From: Desulfosporosinus fructosivorans
GTDB taxonomy: Bacteria > Bacillota > Desulfitobacteriia > Desulfitobacteriales > Desulfitobacteriaceae
Direction: 5' to 3'
NCBI RefSeq assembly: GCF_004766045.1
Contig: NZ_SPQQ01000012.1
Coordinates: 1-64,000 of the forward strand
Length of the DNA stretch: 64,000 nucleotides
Shown: piece after piece, positions 25,568 to 34,963 of the stretch
Numbering within the stretch: the first letter of the stretch is position 1
How the letters are laid out: each line of letters begins with the position of its first letter
Made by a program: the position numbers and the translations under genes
Notes under the pieces: generated by a model
Database searches by the model: none
Told to the model about the DNA's origin: nothing
Seen by the model: only the letters and a program-made list of their open reading frames with translations

Positions 25568-25848
25568 AAAACAAAAACATCTCCTTTAAAATGAATTCGC
25601 TAACATTTTACAAGAGATGTGAAAAGGAAGTAATAGCTTCAGTGATATTCGGTTAAACGGCGAAGGGCATACTACGGAAACCACCGCGCAGCGGTTTAGT
25701 GCTATTCTTAGTATGCGCACTTACGGTCTTACTGAGGGGTAAAGGGACAGTCGTCCGTGGCGGCTTCTGGTTTCGTTGGGCGTATGATTCGGCATAGCAG
25801 ATAGGTTGGCAAACATAGGGCTTAATTAATAGTCACAGGAGGACAATG

Positions 25849-26098
25849 ATGCCTGATTTCTACTCAAATTTCCAAGAGTTACAGTTGCATGAACAAGAAG
25901 GCCAGGATTATCGGATAAACTTAAGTCGTCATTGGCATCAAGTCTTGATCATAGCCCCACACGGTGGAAAAATTGAATCATATACCTCTCAAATTTACGA
26001 AGTGGATAGCAGCCGATGATTTTGCCTGGTATTCTTTTGAAGGACGAAGAAGTCGTGATGCTTATCGATCTATAGAGAAACAATTTATTGTTTTCTAA
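25849..26098 (+). pseudogene. Poly-gamma-glutamate hydrolase-family gene, frame-shifted fragment
   Basis: Starts with AGGAGG and ATG, then YSNFQELQLHEQEGQDYRIN and VLIIAPHGGKIE, the metal-binding start of the PF05908 family (PghP/YmaC-like, often phage-borne). After TSQI the frame shifts and continues as WIAADDFAWYSFEGRRSRDA. The rest of the gene is missing. PGA hydrolases cleave polyglutamate capsule. Likely a relic of phage or transferred DNA. Confidence 0.65.
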
Positions 26099-26191
26099 TA
26101 TTTGTATTTATGGCAGGTGTATTTAGGGAATTTGATAGAATTCTAGACGAGAGTAATTTAAGGTATCGCTAACCCCTCAATTGCATGCTAA

Positions 26192-26215
26192 AATCCACGC
26201 TTTCATGCGTGGATT
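26192..26215. repeat. Perfect hairpin in a gene-free stretch
   Basis: AATCCACGC and GCGTGGATT around TTTCAT. No T run. The surrounding 26099-26480 shows no gene. Confidence 0.4.
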
Positions 26216-26487
26216 GTTGGGGGATGGCTTTGAAATTATTTTGTCTATAACCTCGAAGTTGGAAGCAAGAGGAAATTTAGGTTATAATATTGTCTGTGTT
26301 AAAATATCAACTATAATATAATCTCACAACATTTTTTATGGGATATTAAGAGTACCTAGAACCAGATATCGTCCGAGAATCACGAATATTCACTACCTTT
26401 CCCTGATAAGAGTCGCCGCAATCTGCGGGCTGACTGCAAAAACTGTTTCGATTTGTGCTGTGTCGCACTATGAATTTCTTATTTGAA

Positions 26488-26502
26488 TGGCACGTAAATT
26501 GC
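26488..26502 (+). promoter_or_regulatory. Sigma-54 (-24/-12) promoter
   Basis: TGGCACGTAAATTGC matches the consensus TGGCACN5TTGC, with GG and GC exactly ten bases apart. It lies 140 bases ahead of the metallo-hydrolase gene. The activator gene is not in the window. Confidence 0.75.
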
Positions 26503-26643
26503 GTTATGCAAACGCAAGATGGTTATGGCCTTCACAATAATCAGCTCCTACCAGGGGGGCAGCTATATGCATGCGTTAATGGTTAATTACCTGTTCAGGG
26601 ATCGATGAATAGCAGTGGAAAGAATGAAAATTAGGAGGATTTA

Positions 26644-27543
26644 ATGGAAATTAAACAAGTAAAGGGAAATACATTTTGTATTGATACAGGAATGTCATAT
26701 ATACCCTTTTATAAAATCAATCACGAAGAAATTATTATGCTGGATTCCGGATGGGCAGCAGGGGAAAGAGAAGGAATAGATAATCTTCTAGAGATAGACA
26801 ATCTTAAGGTAGCTGGTATAATTTGTAGTCATGCTCATATAGACCATATAGGGAACAATGCTCACTTAAAGGAAAAATATAATTCCGTTATCGCAATGTC
26901 AGACTATGAATCTAGTTTTTGTAGTTCAACAGTTAATCTTAAAGTTTATTACAATAGTCAAACACTATCCGAGGTTACAAAGCATTTAGGGCATATGGTT
27001 TGCGAAACAGATATTATGATTTATGATCATCAAGATAGAATATACGTATGCGGTATTAATTTTAAAATAATTCATACTCCGGGACATAGTCCTGCGCATA
27101 TTTGCATTGTTACTCCTGATGATGTAGCGTATTTAGGAGATGCACTTATAAGCTATGAAGTTATGGCAGGTGCAAAAATGCCCTATGCCTATATACTGAG
27201 TGAAGATTTAAAAAGTAAACAAAAACTTTATAACTTAAAATGCAGTAAATATATAGTGGCACACAAAGGGATTTATGATAATGATATTACAAAACTTATA
27301 ACTGATAATATGAGTTTTTATAAAGACAGGGCAGCAAGAGTATATACGGTTATCAATGGTGCAATGACAATGGAAGAAATTATGAGGGCAGTGATTAAAG
27401 AATTTAACATAAATATCCGAAGTATATACAGGTATGCGGTAATTGAAAGAATGTTAAGGTCATACGTTGAATATTTAAATGAAACAGGAGCTATTAAGTT
27501 AAATGTGGAGGATGGGTTTCTTAAATATACAAAAAGTGAATGA
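26644..27543 (+). CDS. MBL-fold metallo-hydrolase
   Basis: 299 residues. The metallo-beta-lactamase metal motif is CSHAHIDHIGNNAHL, with further ligands in IHTPGHSPAHICI and AYLGDAL and the late His in IVAHKG. The C-terminal ~70 residues (YTVINGAMTMEEIMRAVIKE to the end) look like a winged-helix-type extension found in LACTB2-like MBL proteins. Substrate unknown. Ribosome site AGGAGG precedes the ATG. Expression is probably sigma-54 dependent. Confidence 0.82.
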   Translation: MEIKQVKGNTFCIDTGMSYIPFYKINHEEIIMLDSGWAAGEREGIDNLLEIDNLKVAGIICSHAHIDHIGNNAHLKEKYNSVIAMSDYESSFCSSTVNLKVYYNSQTLSEVTKHLGHMVCETDIMIYDHQDRIYVCGINFKIIHTPGHSPAHICIVTPDDVAYLGDALISYEVMAGAKMPYAYILSEDLKSKQKLYNLKCSKYIVAHKGIYDNDITKLITDNMSFYKDRAARVYTVINGAMTMEEIMRAVIKEFNINIRSIYRYAVIERMLRSYVEYLNETGAIKLNVEDGFLKYTKSE

Positions 27544-27576
27544 ATAATAAGAAAATGGAATCAGCTAAGACCTGAC

Positions 27577-27618
27577 TAAGAAGATGATTTCTGTATTTCA
27601 ACAGGAGTCATCTTCTTA
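27577..27618 (+). terminator. Terminator after the MBL gene
   Basis: TAAGAAGATGA pairs with TCATCTTCTTA around a 20-base loop; weak T content follows. Confidence 0.5.
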
Positions 27619-27714
27619 AATCCCCACCGATACTTGTATTATTATAGAGGTCATATACTGATCTTTTTTTTTCTGCTGTTTACCCATTCAGTGAGAAAAG
27701 TTATCGTAATATGG

Positions 27715-27769
27715 TTGACAAATGAAAGAGAGTCGAATATATTAAAGTAGTGATACCCTTCCAGGGTAT
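27715..27769 (+). promoter_or_regulatory. Consensus promoter with a CsoR/CstR-like operator at +1
   Basis: TTGACA (27715-27720), 17-base spacer, TATATT (27738-27743). ATACCC-TTCCA-GGGTAT (27753-27769) covers the start site. This resembles the ATACCCC-GGGGTAT operators of CsoR/CstR repressors; CstR senses persulfides, which fits the sulfur-handling gene downstream. The repressor gene is not in the window. The 200-base leader to 27990 holds no clear gene. Confidence 0.6.
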
Positions 27770-27990
27770 AAGGGGTACGCAGTTCTGAAGGTAGATATTG
27801 TAGGGTGTCAAGAGGAGAATGGCGATTACAGCGCTTACTTGATCTAGGGAAATTATAAAAGGTTATTGCATGTTAGGAATTGTTCTCTTTTTCACAAGAT
27901 CTTAGACTAAAGCCTAGAGATACTGCGCATTATAAGCAGTGAATTTGAACAAAGAAATGTAATCTTAAAAATAAATGAGGAGGATTAGTC

Positions 27991-30468
27991 ATGAGTAAAA
28001 AGGTATTAATTGTAGGCGGTGTAGCAGGTGGAGCTTCAGCAGCAGCAAGACTTAGAAGACTCGATGAAAGTGCTGAGATAATTATGTTTGAAAGGGATGA
28101 GTACATCTCCTTCGCAAATTGTGGTTTGCCTTATTACATTGGAGAAATGATTAAGGAAAGGGAAAAACTATTAGTACAAACACCCGAAAGCATGAAGAGT
28201 AGATTTAATATAGATGTAAGAATTAATAGTGAAGTTATTGGTATCGATACTTTTAAAAAGGTAGCAACAGTACGAAGTAAAGTTAAGGGTATTTATGAAG
28301 AATCCTATGATTATATTGTTTTATCCCCGGGAGCAAGAGCCATTAAACCAACTATTCAAGGTATAAACAGTGCGAGGATATTTACTTTAAGAAATATACC
28401 GGATACTGATCAGATTAAAGCCTATGTGGACAAAAAAGGAATTAATAGTGCCGTAGTAATTGGTGGTGGCTTTGTTGGAGTAGAAATGGCTGAGAATTTA
28501 AAGGATAGAGGCCTTGAAGTTACTTTAGTAGAAGCAGCACCTCATTTAATGGCCCCCTTTGATACTGATATGGTATTATCGGTTGAAAAAGAAATCTCTG
28601 ACAATGGCGTTGGAATAATTTTAAATGATGGCGTGAAAGCGTTTAAGGATCTGGATAAGAATGTTGAAATAACTTTAAATAGTGGCACAAAAATAAATGC
28701 AGATCTCGTGATATTAGCCATAGGGGTCATTCCAGATACTGTATTTTTAAAAGATAGCGGAATATTACTTGGAGCCAAAGGTCATATTGTAGTCAATGAA
28801 AAAATGGAAACAAATGCTACCAATGTCTTTGCAGTAGGAGATGCGATTGAAGTTGTTGATTTTGTAAACAAGCAAAATTCAGCAATTCCCTTAGCTGGAC
28901 CTGCCAATAAACAAGGTAGAATTGCGGCGGATAATATAGCAGGCTTAAATAAGTCTTATAAGGGTACTCAGGGAACTTCAATTATTAAGGTTTTTGGATT
29001 AACAGCAGCAAGTACTGGTAATAATGAAAGAACTTTAAATAGATTGAATATACCCCATAAAGTTATTACTATTCATCCAGCTTCGCATGCATCTTATTAC
29101 CCCGGATCTTTTGCAATGACCTTAAAGCTTATTTTTAATGAGGCCGGTAAAATATTAGGGGCCCAAGGCGTAGGCTATGCTGGTGTGGACAAGAGAATTG
29201 ACGTGATAGCGACGGTCATTAGACTAGGTGGAACAGTCACTGATTTAACTGAGTTGGAGCTTTGCTACGCACCGCCTTTTTCTTCAGCTAAGGATCCGGT
29301 CAATATGGCAGGTTACGTTGCGGAAAATGTTTTAGCTGGAAGGGTGGATGTTATTACAGCAGAGGAACTTTTGGCTTATGATAAAGGAAACAAGTTATTA
29401 TTAGATGTGCGTACTGAAGATGAATTCAACAATGGGCATCTTGAGGGAGCCGTGAATATACCCGTAGACAGCCTAAGAGATAGAGTAGGAGAGCTTGATA
29501 AGAGTAAAGAAATCCTTGAATATTGCCAAATCGGACTAAGAGGATATGTGGCTTCTAGAATTTTAACTCAAAAAGGTTTCAAGGTTAAAAATATAGATGG
29601 AGGATATAAATGTGCTTCAATGTTAAACTTTAAGCCAAATAGAGTTGATAATTCGGATAACACAAAAAGGCAGATAATCGATCCTGATACTCAAGTTGTT
29701 AAGGGCGAAGTTGGAAAAGGCGTTAACGATTATGATAAAAGCCTTGATGCTTGTGGATTATGTTGTCCAGGGCCACTGATTCAAGTTAAAGCGTCAATAG
29801 ATCAACTAAATGAGGGTCAAATTCTTAAAGTTACTGCTTCTGATCCCGGGTTTTATGAAGATATTAAGGCATGGTGTTCTAAAACAAATAATGAGCTAGT
29901 TGATATAACAAGGAATAAAGGGATGATCCAGGCCCTTATTAAAAAAGGTAACAAATTCAAGGTACTAAATAATTCATTTCAATCAGATATAATGTTGAAA
30001 GATAAAAAAACAATGGTGGTATTTAGTGGAGATTTAGATAAAGCACTTGCTTCCTTTATAATTGCCAATGGTGCAGTAGCCATGGGTAAAAAGGTTACGA
30101 TGTTCTTTACCTTTTGGGGGCTTAATATTTTGAGAAAACCGGAGAAAGTACCCGTTAAAAAGGACTTAATAGGTTCAGCGCTTGGCTTCATAATGCCAAG
30201 GGGAAGTAAGAAGCTTAAGCTTTCTACAATGAACATGATGGGCATGGGAGGAGAAATGATAAGAAGGGTTATGAAAAATAAAAATATTAGCTCATTAGAG
30301 GATTTAATTAAATTAGCAATGGATAGTGGTGTGGAAGTAGTTGCATGTTCAATGACCATGGATCTTATGGGTTTAAAGCAGGAAGAACTTATTGATGGTA
30401 TTAAAATTGGTGGAGTTGGCTATTATTTAGGTGAAGCCGAAGAATCAAATGTAAATTTGTTTATTTAG
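27991..30468 (+). CDS. CoA-disulfide reductase with rhodanese, TusA and DsrE domains
   Basis: 825 residues, four domains. 1-450: FAD/NAD(P) reductase of the CoA-disulfide (or NADH:polysulfide) type, with VGGVAGGASAAARLRRL and the active Cys in SFANCGLPYYIGE. About 468-550: rhodanese, LLLDVRTEDEF and Cys in EYCQIGLRGY (about residue 511). About 580-650: TusA-like, DACGLCCPGPLIQVK. About 670-825: DsrE/DsrF/peroxiredoxin-like, with VVFSGDLDKALASFIIANGA. The chain would pass persulfide sulfur between domains, so a role in sulfane-sulfur metabolism or detoxification is likely. AGGAGG precedes the ATG. Confidence 0.92.
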   Translation: MSKKVLIVGGVAGGASAAARLRRLDESAEIIMFERDEYISFANCGLPYYIGEMIKEREKLLVQTPESMKSRFNIDVRINSEVIGIDTFKKVATVRSKVKGIYEESYDYIVLSPGARAIKPTIQGINSARIFTLRNIPDTDQIKAYVDKKGINSAVVIGGGFVGVEMAENLKDRGLEVTLVEAAPHLMAPFDTDMVLSVEKEISDNGVGIILNDGVKAFKDLDKNVEITLNSGTKINADLVILAIGVIPDTVFLKDSGILLGAKGHIVVNEKMETNATNVFAVGDAIEVVDFVNKQNSAIPLAGPANKQGRIAADNIAGLNKSYKGTQGTSIIKVFGLTAASTGNNERTLNRLNIPHKVITIHPASHASYYPGSFAMTLKLIFNEAGKILGAQGVGYAGVDKRIDVIATVIRLGGTVTDLTELELCYAPPFSSAKDPVNMAGYVAENVLAGRVDVITAEELLAYDKGNKLLLDVRTEDEFNNGHLEGAVNIPVDSLRDRVGELDKSKEILEYCQIGLRGYVASRILTQKGFKVKNIDGGYKCASMLNFKPNRVDNSDNTKRQIIDPDTQVVKGEVGKGVNDYDKSLDACGLCCPGPLIQVKASIDQLNEGQILKVTASDPGFYEDIKAWCSKTNNELVDITRNKGMIQALIKKGNKFKVLNNSFQSDIMLKDKKTMVVFSGDLDKALASFIIANGAVAMGKKVTMFFTFWGLNILRKPEKVPVKKDLIGSALGFIMPRGSKKLKLSTMNMMGMGGEMIRRVMKNKNISSLEDLIKLAMDSGVEVVACSMTMDLMGLKQEELIDGIKIGGVGYYLGEAEESNVNLFI

Positions 30469-30611
30469 GCCAGCGTCATCTTGAATGTCATGTTAGGTTG
30501 CCACTGGGCCTCAGCTTATAATAGCCGGTATTTCACGTTTATTGGATTGTGTTTTATGAATAAGGAATTGGAATAGCCAGTTGGCGTGATTTGGGTGCGG
30601 GTTTCGAATTT

Positions 30612-30850
30612 TAAGCATCTGAACAAGAGTTCTATGCTTAAAAAGGGTTCACTAACGAACCTGGACGTTGCCCTGAGTGCGTGCAGCTAAAAAAGCACAA
30701 ACCAGAAACCAAGGCGGCGGTGGCTATGGCCGTCAAGAACGCCAAATGTTCCCAGCTATTTGCGCTATTTTTGGAAAAGATACGATGGTTCCTTTCCAAC
30801 TGTCTGGTGAAAAGCCTGTCTATCGCGAGTGTTTTTACCCCGCGAACGTA
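30612..30850 (+). pseudogene. Decayed copy of the zinc-ribbon gene
   Basis: Matches the gene at 13058: SEQEFYA, a stop codon, KGFTNEPGRCPEC, then frameshifts through the regions for RQERQMFPA and CATCGK (CAIFGK here). Several Cys codons are lost. It is a dead paralogue about 17.5 kb from the intact one. Confidence 0.8.
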
Positions 30851-30984
30851 GCAACTGGAAAATCGTTAATTGTAGAAACCTTCCTTGGCTTAAGAGCCTG
30901 GGAGGGTTTTTTATTGTTAGCAGGGAGGAAAGTATAACTTTTGAACGCGCAAACAGTAAAAGGCCCAAGAACGCTTATCTATAT

Positions 30985-31026
30985 AAAGAACGAGAGAATC
31001 CGCAAATGCGGGTTCTCTCGTTCTTT
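30985..31026. terminator. Strong bidirectional hairpin
   Basis: A 19-bp stem, AAAGAACGAGAGAATCCGC with its complement (one G-U), loop AAAT, A and T runs at its ends. Confidence 0.75.
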
Positions 31027-31172
31027 ACATGTCAACACGTACAAGCTGGTTTCAAATATGTGAGAGAAACGGAGACCGCCCCACAGGGTACAAGGAATGG
31101 ATCGTTGTAAACTCGCAGCTACTAAATAAAACTAAGAATATCAAGCCAAGGACTTCGTTTTATAGAGCATTA

Positions 31173-31278
31173 TTTAGTTCACAATGCCGTAATATTAAGT
31201 AAACTAATAGTATAGTATATTTCTTGACAAGTGAACTTAAATAATATAATTTGTTCTTAGGTAAACTTATAGTGTAGT
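31173..31278 (+). promoter_or_regulatory. TetR promoter with repeated half-sites
   Basis: AGTAAACTAA (31198), AGTGAACTTA (31230) and GGTAAACTTA (31260) are direct copies about three helical turns apart; an inverted copy, TTTAGTTCAC, is at 31173. TTGACA (31225) and TATAAT (31246) lie among them. A probable autoregulatory operator. Confidence 0.5.
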
Positions 31279-31311
31279 GAAACATATTGATTATAATATT
31301 AGGAGGCGGGT

Positions 31312-31950
31312 ATGGGAACAACCGAAAGAAAAGAAAAAGAAAAAAACATTAGGCGTGAAGATATTATTAATGCTGCTGAAAAAATCTTCTTCCTAAAAGG
31401 TTATGAATCATCCACTATGGATGAGGTTGCAAAGATCGCTGAATATACTAAAAAAACCTTATATTCCTATTTTCAAAGCAAAGAACAACTCTTGCAAGCA
31501 ATTATTTTTAGAGCCTATTGGACATTAAACAAGATAATCAATACGGAATTAAGCGACAAAATTAATTTAACCGGACTTGCTAAGCTGAAGTTACTGGGAG
31601 AAACGTTTATTCAATTCACGAGCCGTTATCCGAAATACTTTGAAACTTTAGTTTTGTATAACAGCGCTAACAGTGAGCTTTCGGCAGACGACGAATTTAG
31701 AAAAGCAAGCGACAATGAGGGCGAAATAACGCTAGCCTATCTTGTGAACGTTATAAAAGAAGGGGTAAGCGATAACAGCATCAGAAGCGATATTCATATC
31801 CAGAAGACAGCCTTTGTTCTCTACGCAAATATTATAGGCATTTCAAGCTTGGTGCTAAATAAAGAAGGTTATCTAATGGAACAACATCTATCCGCCAAAA
31901 AACTAATCCAAGAGATGTTTAATCTTATCGAGCGTTCTATTGAAAAATAA
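31312..31950 (+). CDS. TetR-family transcriptional regulator
   Basis: 212 residues. N-terminal helix-turn-helix: IINAAEKIFFLKGYESSTMD, VAKIAEYTKKTLYSYFQSKE. The C-terminal ligand domain is divergent. AGGAGGCGG precedes the ATG. Its last codons run close to the nitroreductase gene, whose start is 23 bases downstream, so the two probably form one autoregulated unit. Confidence 0.92.
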   Translation: MGTTERKEKEKNIRREDIINAAEKIFFLKGYESSTMDEVAKIAEYTKKTLYSYFQSKEQLLQAIIFRAYWTLNKIINTELSDKINLTGLAKLKLLGETFIQFTSRYPKYFETLVLYNSANSELSADDEFRKASDNEGEITLAYLVNVIKEGVSDNSIRSDIHIQKTAFVLYANIIGISSLVLNKEGYLMEQHLSAKKLIQEMFNLIERSIEK

Positions 31951-31972
31951 AATGTTCAGGAGGGAAAAGAAC

Positions 31973-33148
31973 ATGGAAGATAGAGTATTATTCAGTCGCC
32001 GTAATTTCATAAAAGGTTCGGCAATTCTCGGCAGCCTAGCTGTAGTGGGAGGCTTCTGGAGGGGTCTAGATAGTGGGGTATTCAGTACTAGTAAAGGTCC
32101 TGCCTATGCCGCATGGGAAAATAGCTTCGAAGGTGTCGAAGGATTAGTAGATGCCGCGATCTTGGCTGCGAACGCCCATAATGCCCAACCCTGGCTTTTT
32201 AAATTAGGGGACTCTTCCATAGACATTAAGGCAGATACTGACAGGAACCTTGGTGCAGTTGACCCCTATTCAAGAGAAATGTACATTAGTTTAGGCTGCG
32301 CCCTTGAAAACCTGACAATTGCTGCCAAGGCAAAAGGCTTTTCACCAAAAATAACCTATTTTCCCAATAAGCAAGACAGTTGGCATATCGCCACCATTGA
32401 TTTGGCTACAATGGCTCCACTTCCTTCAGCACTCTATGATGCCATTCCCAAGCGCCATATGAACCGGGGGCCTTATGATAAAACCCGCCCTATTTCACCA
32501 GAAATAATTCAGACATTAAGTTACCTTAATACGGACAGCTCAGACGTTAAATTATCTTTCTTCAATACCCAACAGGACAAACTTAAAATCGGACAGGCAA
32601 TGATTGAAGCAACACAGGCTTTAATTAGTGATAAGGAACAGATCAATGTTGATTCCAAGTGGATGAGGAAGTCGTGGCAGGACATTCAAAAATACAAAGA
32701 CGGTATAACAACAGATGCTCAGGGGCTACCCACTCTCACCCGTATTATTGCCAAAATGCTACCGCCTATGTCCCAAGAACAAAATAACGAATTCTGGCTT
32801 AATACACTTAAAGACAAGCACGTGGGAACTGCCGCCGCTTTTGGCTTTATAGCCGTCCCCGATCTTACGAATGATCTGCAAGTCGTCAAAGCAGGGCAAT
32901 TATGGGAAAGACTTCATTTATGGGCTACCTCCAAAGGCCTCGGCATGCAGATTATGAACCAATTGTCCGAACGCAGAGACAGGGAACTGTCACTCAACTT
33001 GACACCACAATTTGGAGATAAGCTACGCGAAATCTTAAAGACTTCGGAATGGCACAGTATCATTCAGTTTCGAATGGGCTATCCAACTATAGAAGCGCTT
33101 CCCAGCCCCAGAAGACCCGTTAAAGATGTCATTGATTCTAGTATTTAA
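31973..33148 (+). CDS. Tat-exported nitroreductase-like flavoprotein
   Basis: 391 residues. A twin-arginine signal, SRRNFIKGSAILGSLAVVGG, ends near AYAAWE, so the folded flavoprotein should be exported. The body is of the nitroreductase type with an Acg-like double arrangement: AAILAANAHNAQPW-like (AANAHNAQPWLF), RHMNRGPYD and TSKGLGMQIMNQL. The ATG at 31973 follows AGGAGGG; the frame can be read from 31940 but that overlaps tetR. Reduced substrate unknown. Confidence 0.8.
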   Translation: MEDRVLFSRRNFIKGSAILGSLAVVGGFWRGLDSGVFSTSKGPAYAAWENSFEGVEGLVDAAILAANAHNAQPWLFKLGDSSIDIKADTDRNLGAVDPYSREMYISLGCALENLTIAAKAKGFSPKITYFPNKQDSWHIATIDLATMAPLPSALYDAIPKRHMNRGPYDKTRPISPEIIQTLSYLNTDSSDVKLSFFNTQQDKLKIGQAMIEATQALISDKEQINVDSKWMRKSWQDIQKYKDGITTDAQGLPTLTRIIAKMLPPMSQEQNNEFWLNTLKDKHVGTAAAFGFIAVPDLTNDLQVVKAGQLWERLHLWATSKGLGMQIMNQLSERRDRELSLNLTPQFGDKLREILKTSEWHSIIQFRMGYPTIEALPSPRRPVKDVIDSSI

Positions 33149-33367
33149 TAGATTGCTTACTCCAAACGTTATTTTTTCGAATCGTGTTTAGCCTCTGGGG
33201 TTCAGTAAATAGGCGAAACGTCACGCCAAAAGATAATATATAATTATTATACTAAAATGTACGCAAAAGGCCGCGCCTCCATACGCTGATTTTCTGAGGA
33301 AAGGCTTCCATAGCTTTTCATGTTAGTCGATTAATGTGAGAAAATCTATAATTTCGAGGTGCAAGAA

Positions 33368-33901
33368 ATGAAAACTGTGGTAATATACAAGTCTAAAACA
33401 GGTTTTACAAAGAAATACGCAGAATGGATTTCGGAGGAATTGTCAGCCGATCTTTTTGAGGGTTCTAAAGTCACAACTAATATGCTGACTGCCTATGATA
33501 CCGTGATTTACGGTGGAGGTTTGTATGCCGTTGGTATCAGTGGGGTAAAATTGATAACAAAAAACCTGGACAAGCTTAAAGACAAAAAAGTTGTTGTCTT
33601 CGCTACGGGGGCGTCGCCCTGTAGAGAAGAGGCAGTCAATGAAGTAAGGAATATGAACTTTAATTCCATAGAACAGAAACATATACAGTTCTTTTATTTA
33701 AGGGGCGGATTTGATTATAGCAAACTAAAGCCTATCTATAAAGTGCTGATGACATTACTAAAATGGAAGATCATATGGAAGATCAAACGAAAAAAAGAAT
33801 TAACACATGATGAAAGAGGTATGCTCGAAACTTACGAAAAGCCAGCAGATTTTACAAGAAAGTATAAAATAAATGAAATAATTACTTATGTTACTTCATG
33901 A
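33368..33901 (+). CDS. Flavodoxin-domain protein
   Basis: 177 residues. VVIYKSKTGFTKKYAEWI is the FMN-phosphate loop of protoporphyrinogen-oxidase HemG-like flavodoxins; GGGLYAVGISG and VFATGASP form the isoalloxazine-binding loops. Probably an electron carrier or menaquinone-linked oxidase. The ATG at 33368 follows GAGGT. A GC-rich hairpin follows. Confidence 0.8.
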   Translation: MKTVVIYKSKTGFTKKYAEWISEELSADLFEGSKVTTNMLTAYDTVIYGGGLYAVGISGVKLITKNLDKLKDKKVVVFATGASPCREEAVNEVRNMNFNSIEQKHIQFFYLRGGFDYSKLKPIYKVLMTLLKWKIIWKIKRKKELTHDERGMLETYEKPADFTRKYKINEIITYVTS

Positions 33902-33942
33902 AAATTCTAATTATGTGAAGTCGAAGGTCAAACGGGGAGTTT

Positions 33943-33970
33943 AAGAGGCCGCCGTCCATGGCGGCCTCTT
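33943..33970. terminator. GC-rich hairpin after the flavodoxin gene
   Basis: AAGAGGCCGCC and GGCGGCCTCTT around GTCCAT. T content after it is low. Confidence 0.6.
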
Positions 33971-34004
33971 GCTTCGCGGGGTGTATGGAATCGTATAATT
34001 ACAC

Positions 34005-34217
34005 ATGGATGGTGCTATTGTCATAATCTTAGGAGGACGACCAAGCATTAAGCGGGAGAATGTGACCAAGGCCTTGAAATTGTATGATACACAGAACGTG
34101 ACAACACAGGATATTTGTACTATGTGCAATCTTAGCAAGAACACTCTCTATAATTATATTCGTCAAAGAAAGTTAACGCATGATAACGTTCCTATTATTA
34201 TCGAAGGAAAAATTTAA
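34005..34217 (+). pseudogene. C-terminal DNA-binding part of a serine recombinase/resolvase
   Basis: GGRPSIKRENVTKALKLYDT and TTQDICTMCNLSKNTLYNYI are the helix-turn-helix tail of Tn3-type resolvases. The catalytic domain is missing. It is a transposon remnant, unless it acts as a small DNA-binding protein. Related non-coding sequence lies upstream of both this gene and the relic at 25849. Confidence 0.55.
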
Positions 34218-34250
34218 GTTATTATTTATGGAAAGCGATTATCTGCTTGC

Positions 34251-34532
34251 TTGCACCTTAATGTATTACACGCTCAAAGCTCCTTAACTTGGTTCTTTGC
34301 AGGAAATTGGTGGACATGGCCTAACGAATACTACAAGTGGAACATAATCTTAGGGTTTATGGCATCATTGCTTAACGAACAAAATATTGCTTGTCCTCAC
34401 CCGAATGGGTTTTTAAAAAATGGCCTACGAGAGAATGGTAAATGGATTTGTGCTGACCCGGAAATGGCCTTGAGCTCTTACACAAATGACGTTTTATTGA
34501 GTGAATCGGGCAATATGATGCGCGAAGAATAA
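34251..34532 (+). CDS. Unrecognised frame, probably a remnant
   Basis: 93 codons from a TTG without clear RBS; rich in Trp and Asn (WFFAGNWWTWPNEYYKW) and ending SGNMMREE. No family recognised. The following 34533-35129 has no gene: a GC-rich stretch, the hairpin 34874-34905 and a copy of the TTATAGGACCCAA repeat. Confidence 0.25.
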   Translation: MHLNVLHAQSSLTWFFAGNWWTWPNEYYKWNIILGFMASLLNEQNIACPHPNGFLKNGLRENGKWICADPEMALSSYTNDVLLSESGNMMREE

Positions 34533-34873
34533 GAAACGACCCAATGTAGTCGTCGGGGGTGCAGAGAGTGTGGTCAAGTCTGCGCCAAAGAATCGCCCCA
34601 AATAAGACTTGTCCAAGAAGTGGGGGAAAGCTCTTTTAAGGCTGACCCGAAATAGCTTCCCCCCACTTCGCCACTATCCATGCCCCCAAGATAAGACGTG
34701 CCCTAGATTTTTAAGAGGGTGCGGGGGGAACTTTATTTGTGCGCTCCGGAAAGACGGATTGGAAATTCTCTTGAACGGACGCCGTAGGAAACTAGCGTAA
34801 ACGCAAGAAAAGTGGACTTTGATGATCGAACCAAAACACACTTTTCGGGGGTTAAAAATAGGAAAATGAAAAC

Positions 34874-34905
34874 AGCCAAATCGTCGTATAGAGACAGATT
34901 TGGCT
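34874..34905 (+). terminator. Hairpin upstream of the Crp/Fnr gene
   Basis: AGCCAAATC pairs with GATTTGGCT around a 14-base loop. A weak terminator. Confidence 0.4.
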
Positions 34906-34937
34906 AAATATAGGTAAATGGTATTTTAGCGGCTGTC

Positions 34938-34963
34938 CGTAATACTACTTATAGGACCCAAGG
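34938..34963. repeat. Dispersed repeat CGTAAT-N6-TTATAGGACCCAA, copy 1
   Basis: Other copies: 36455-36475, 37036-37060 and 58291-58315. Each follows a gene end, and three follow a hairpin. Confidence 0.5.
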
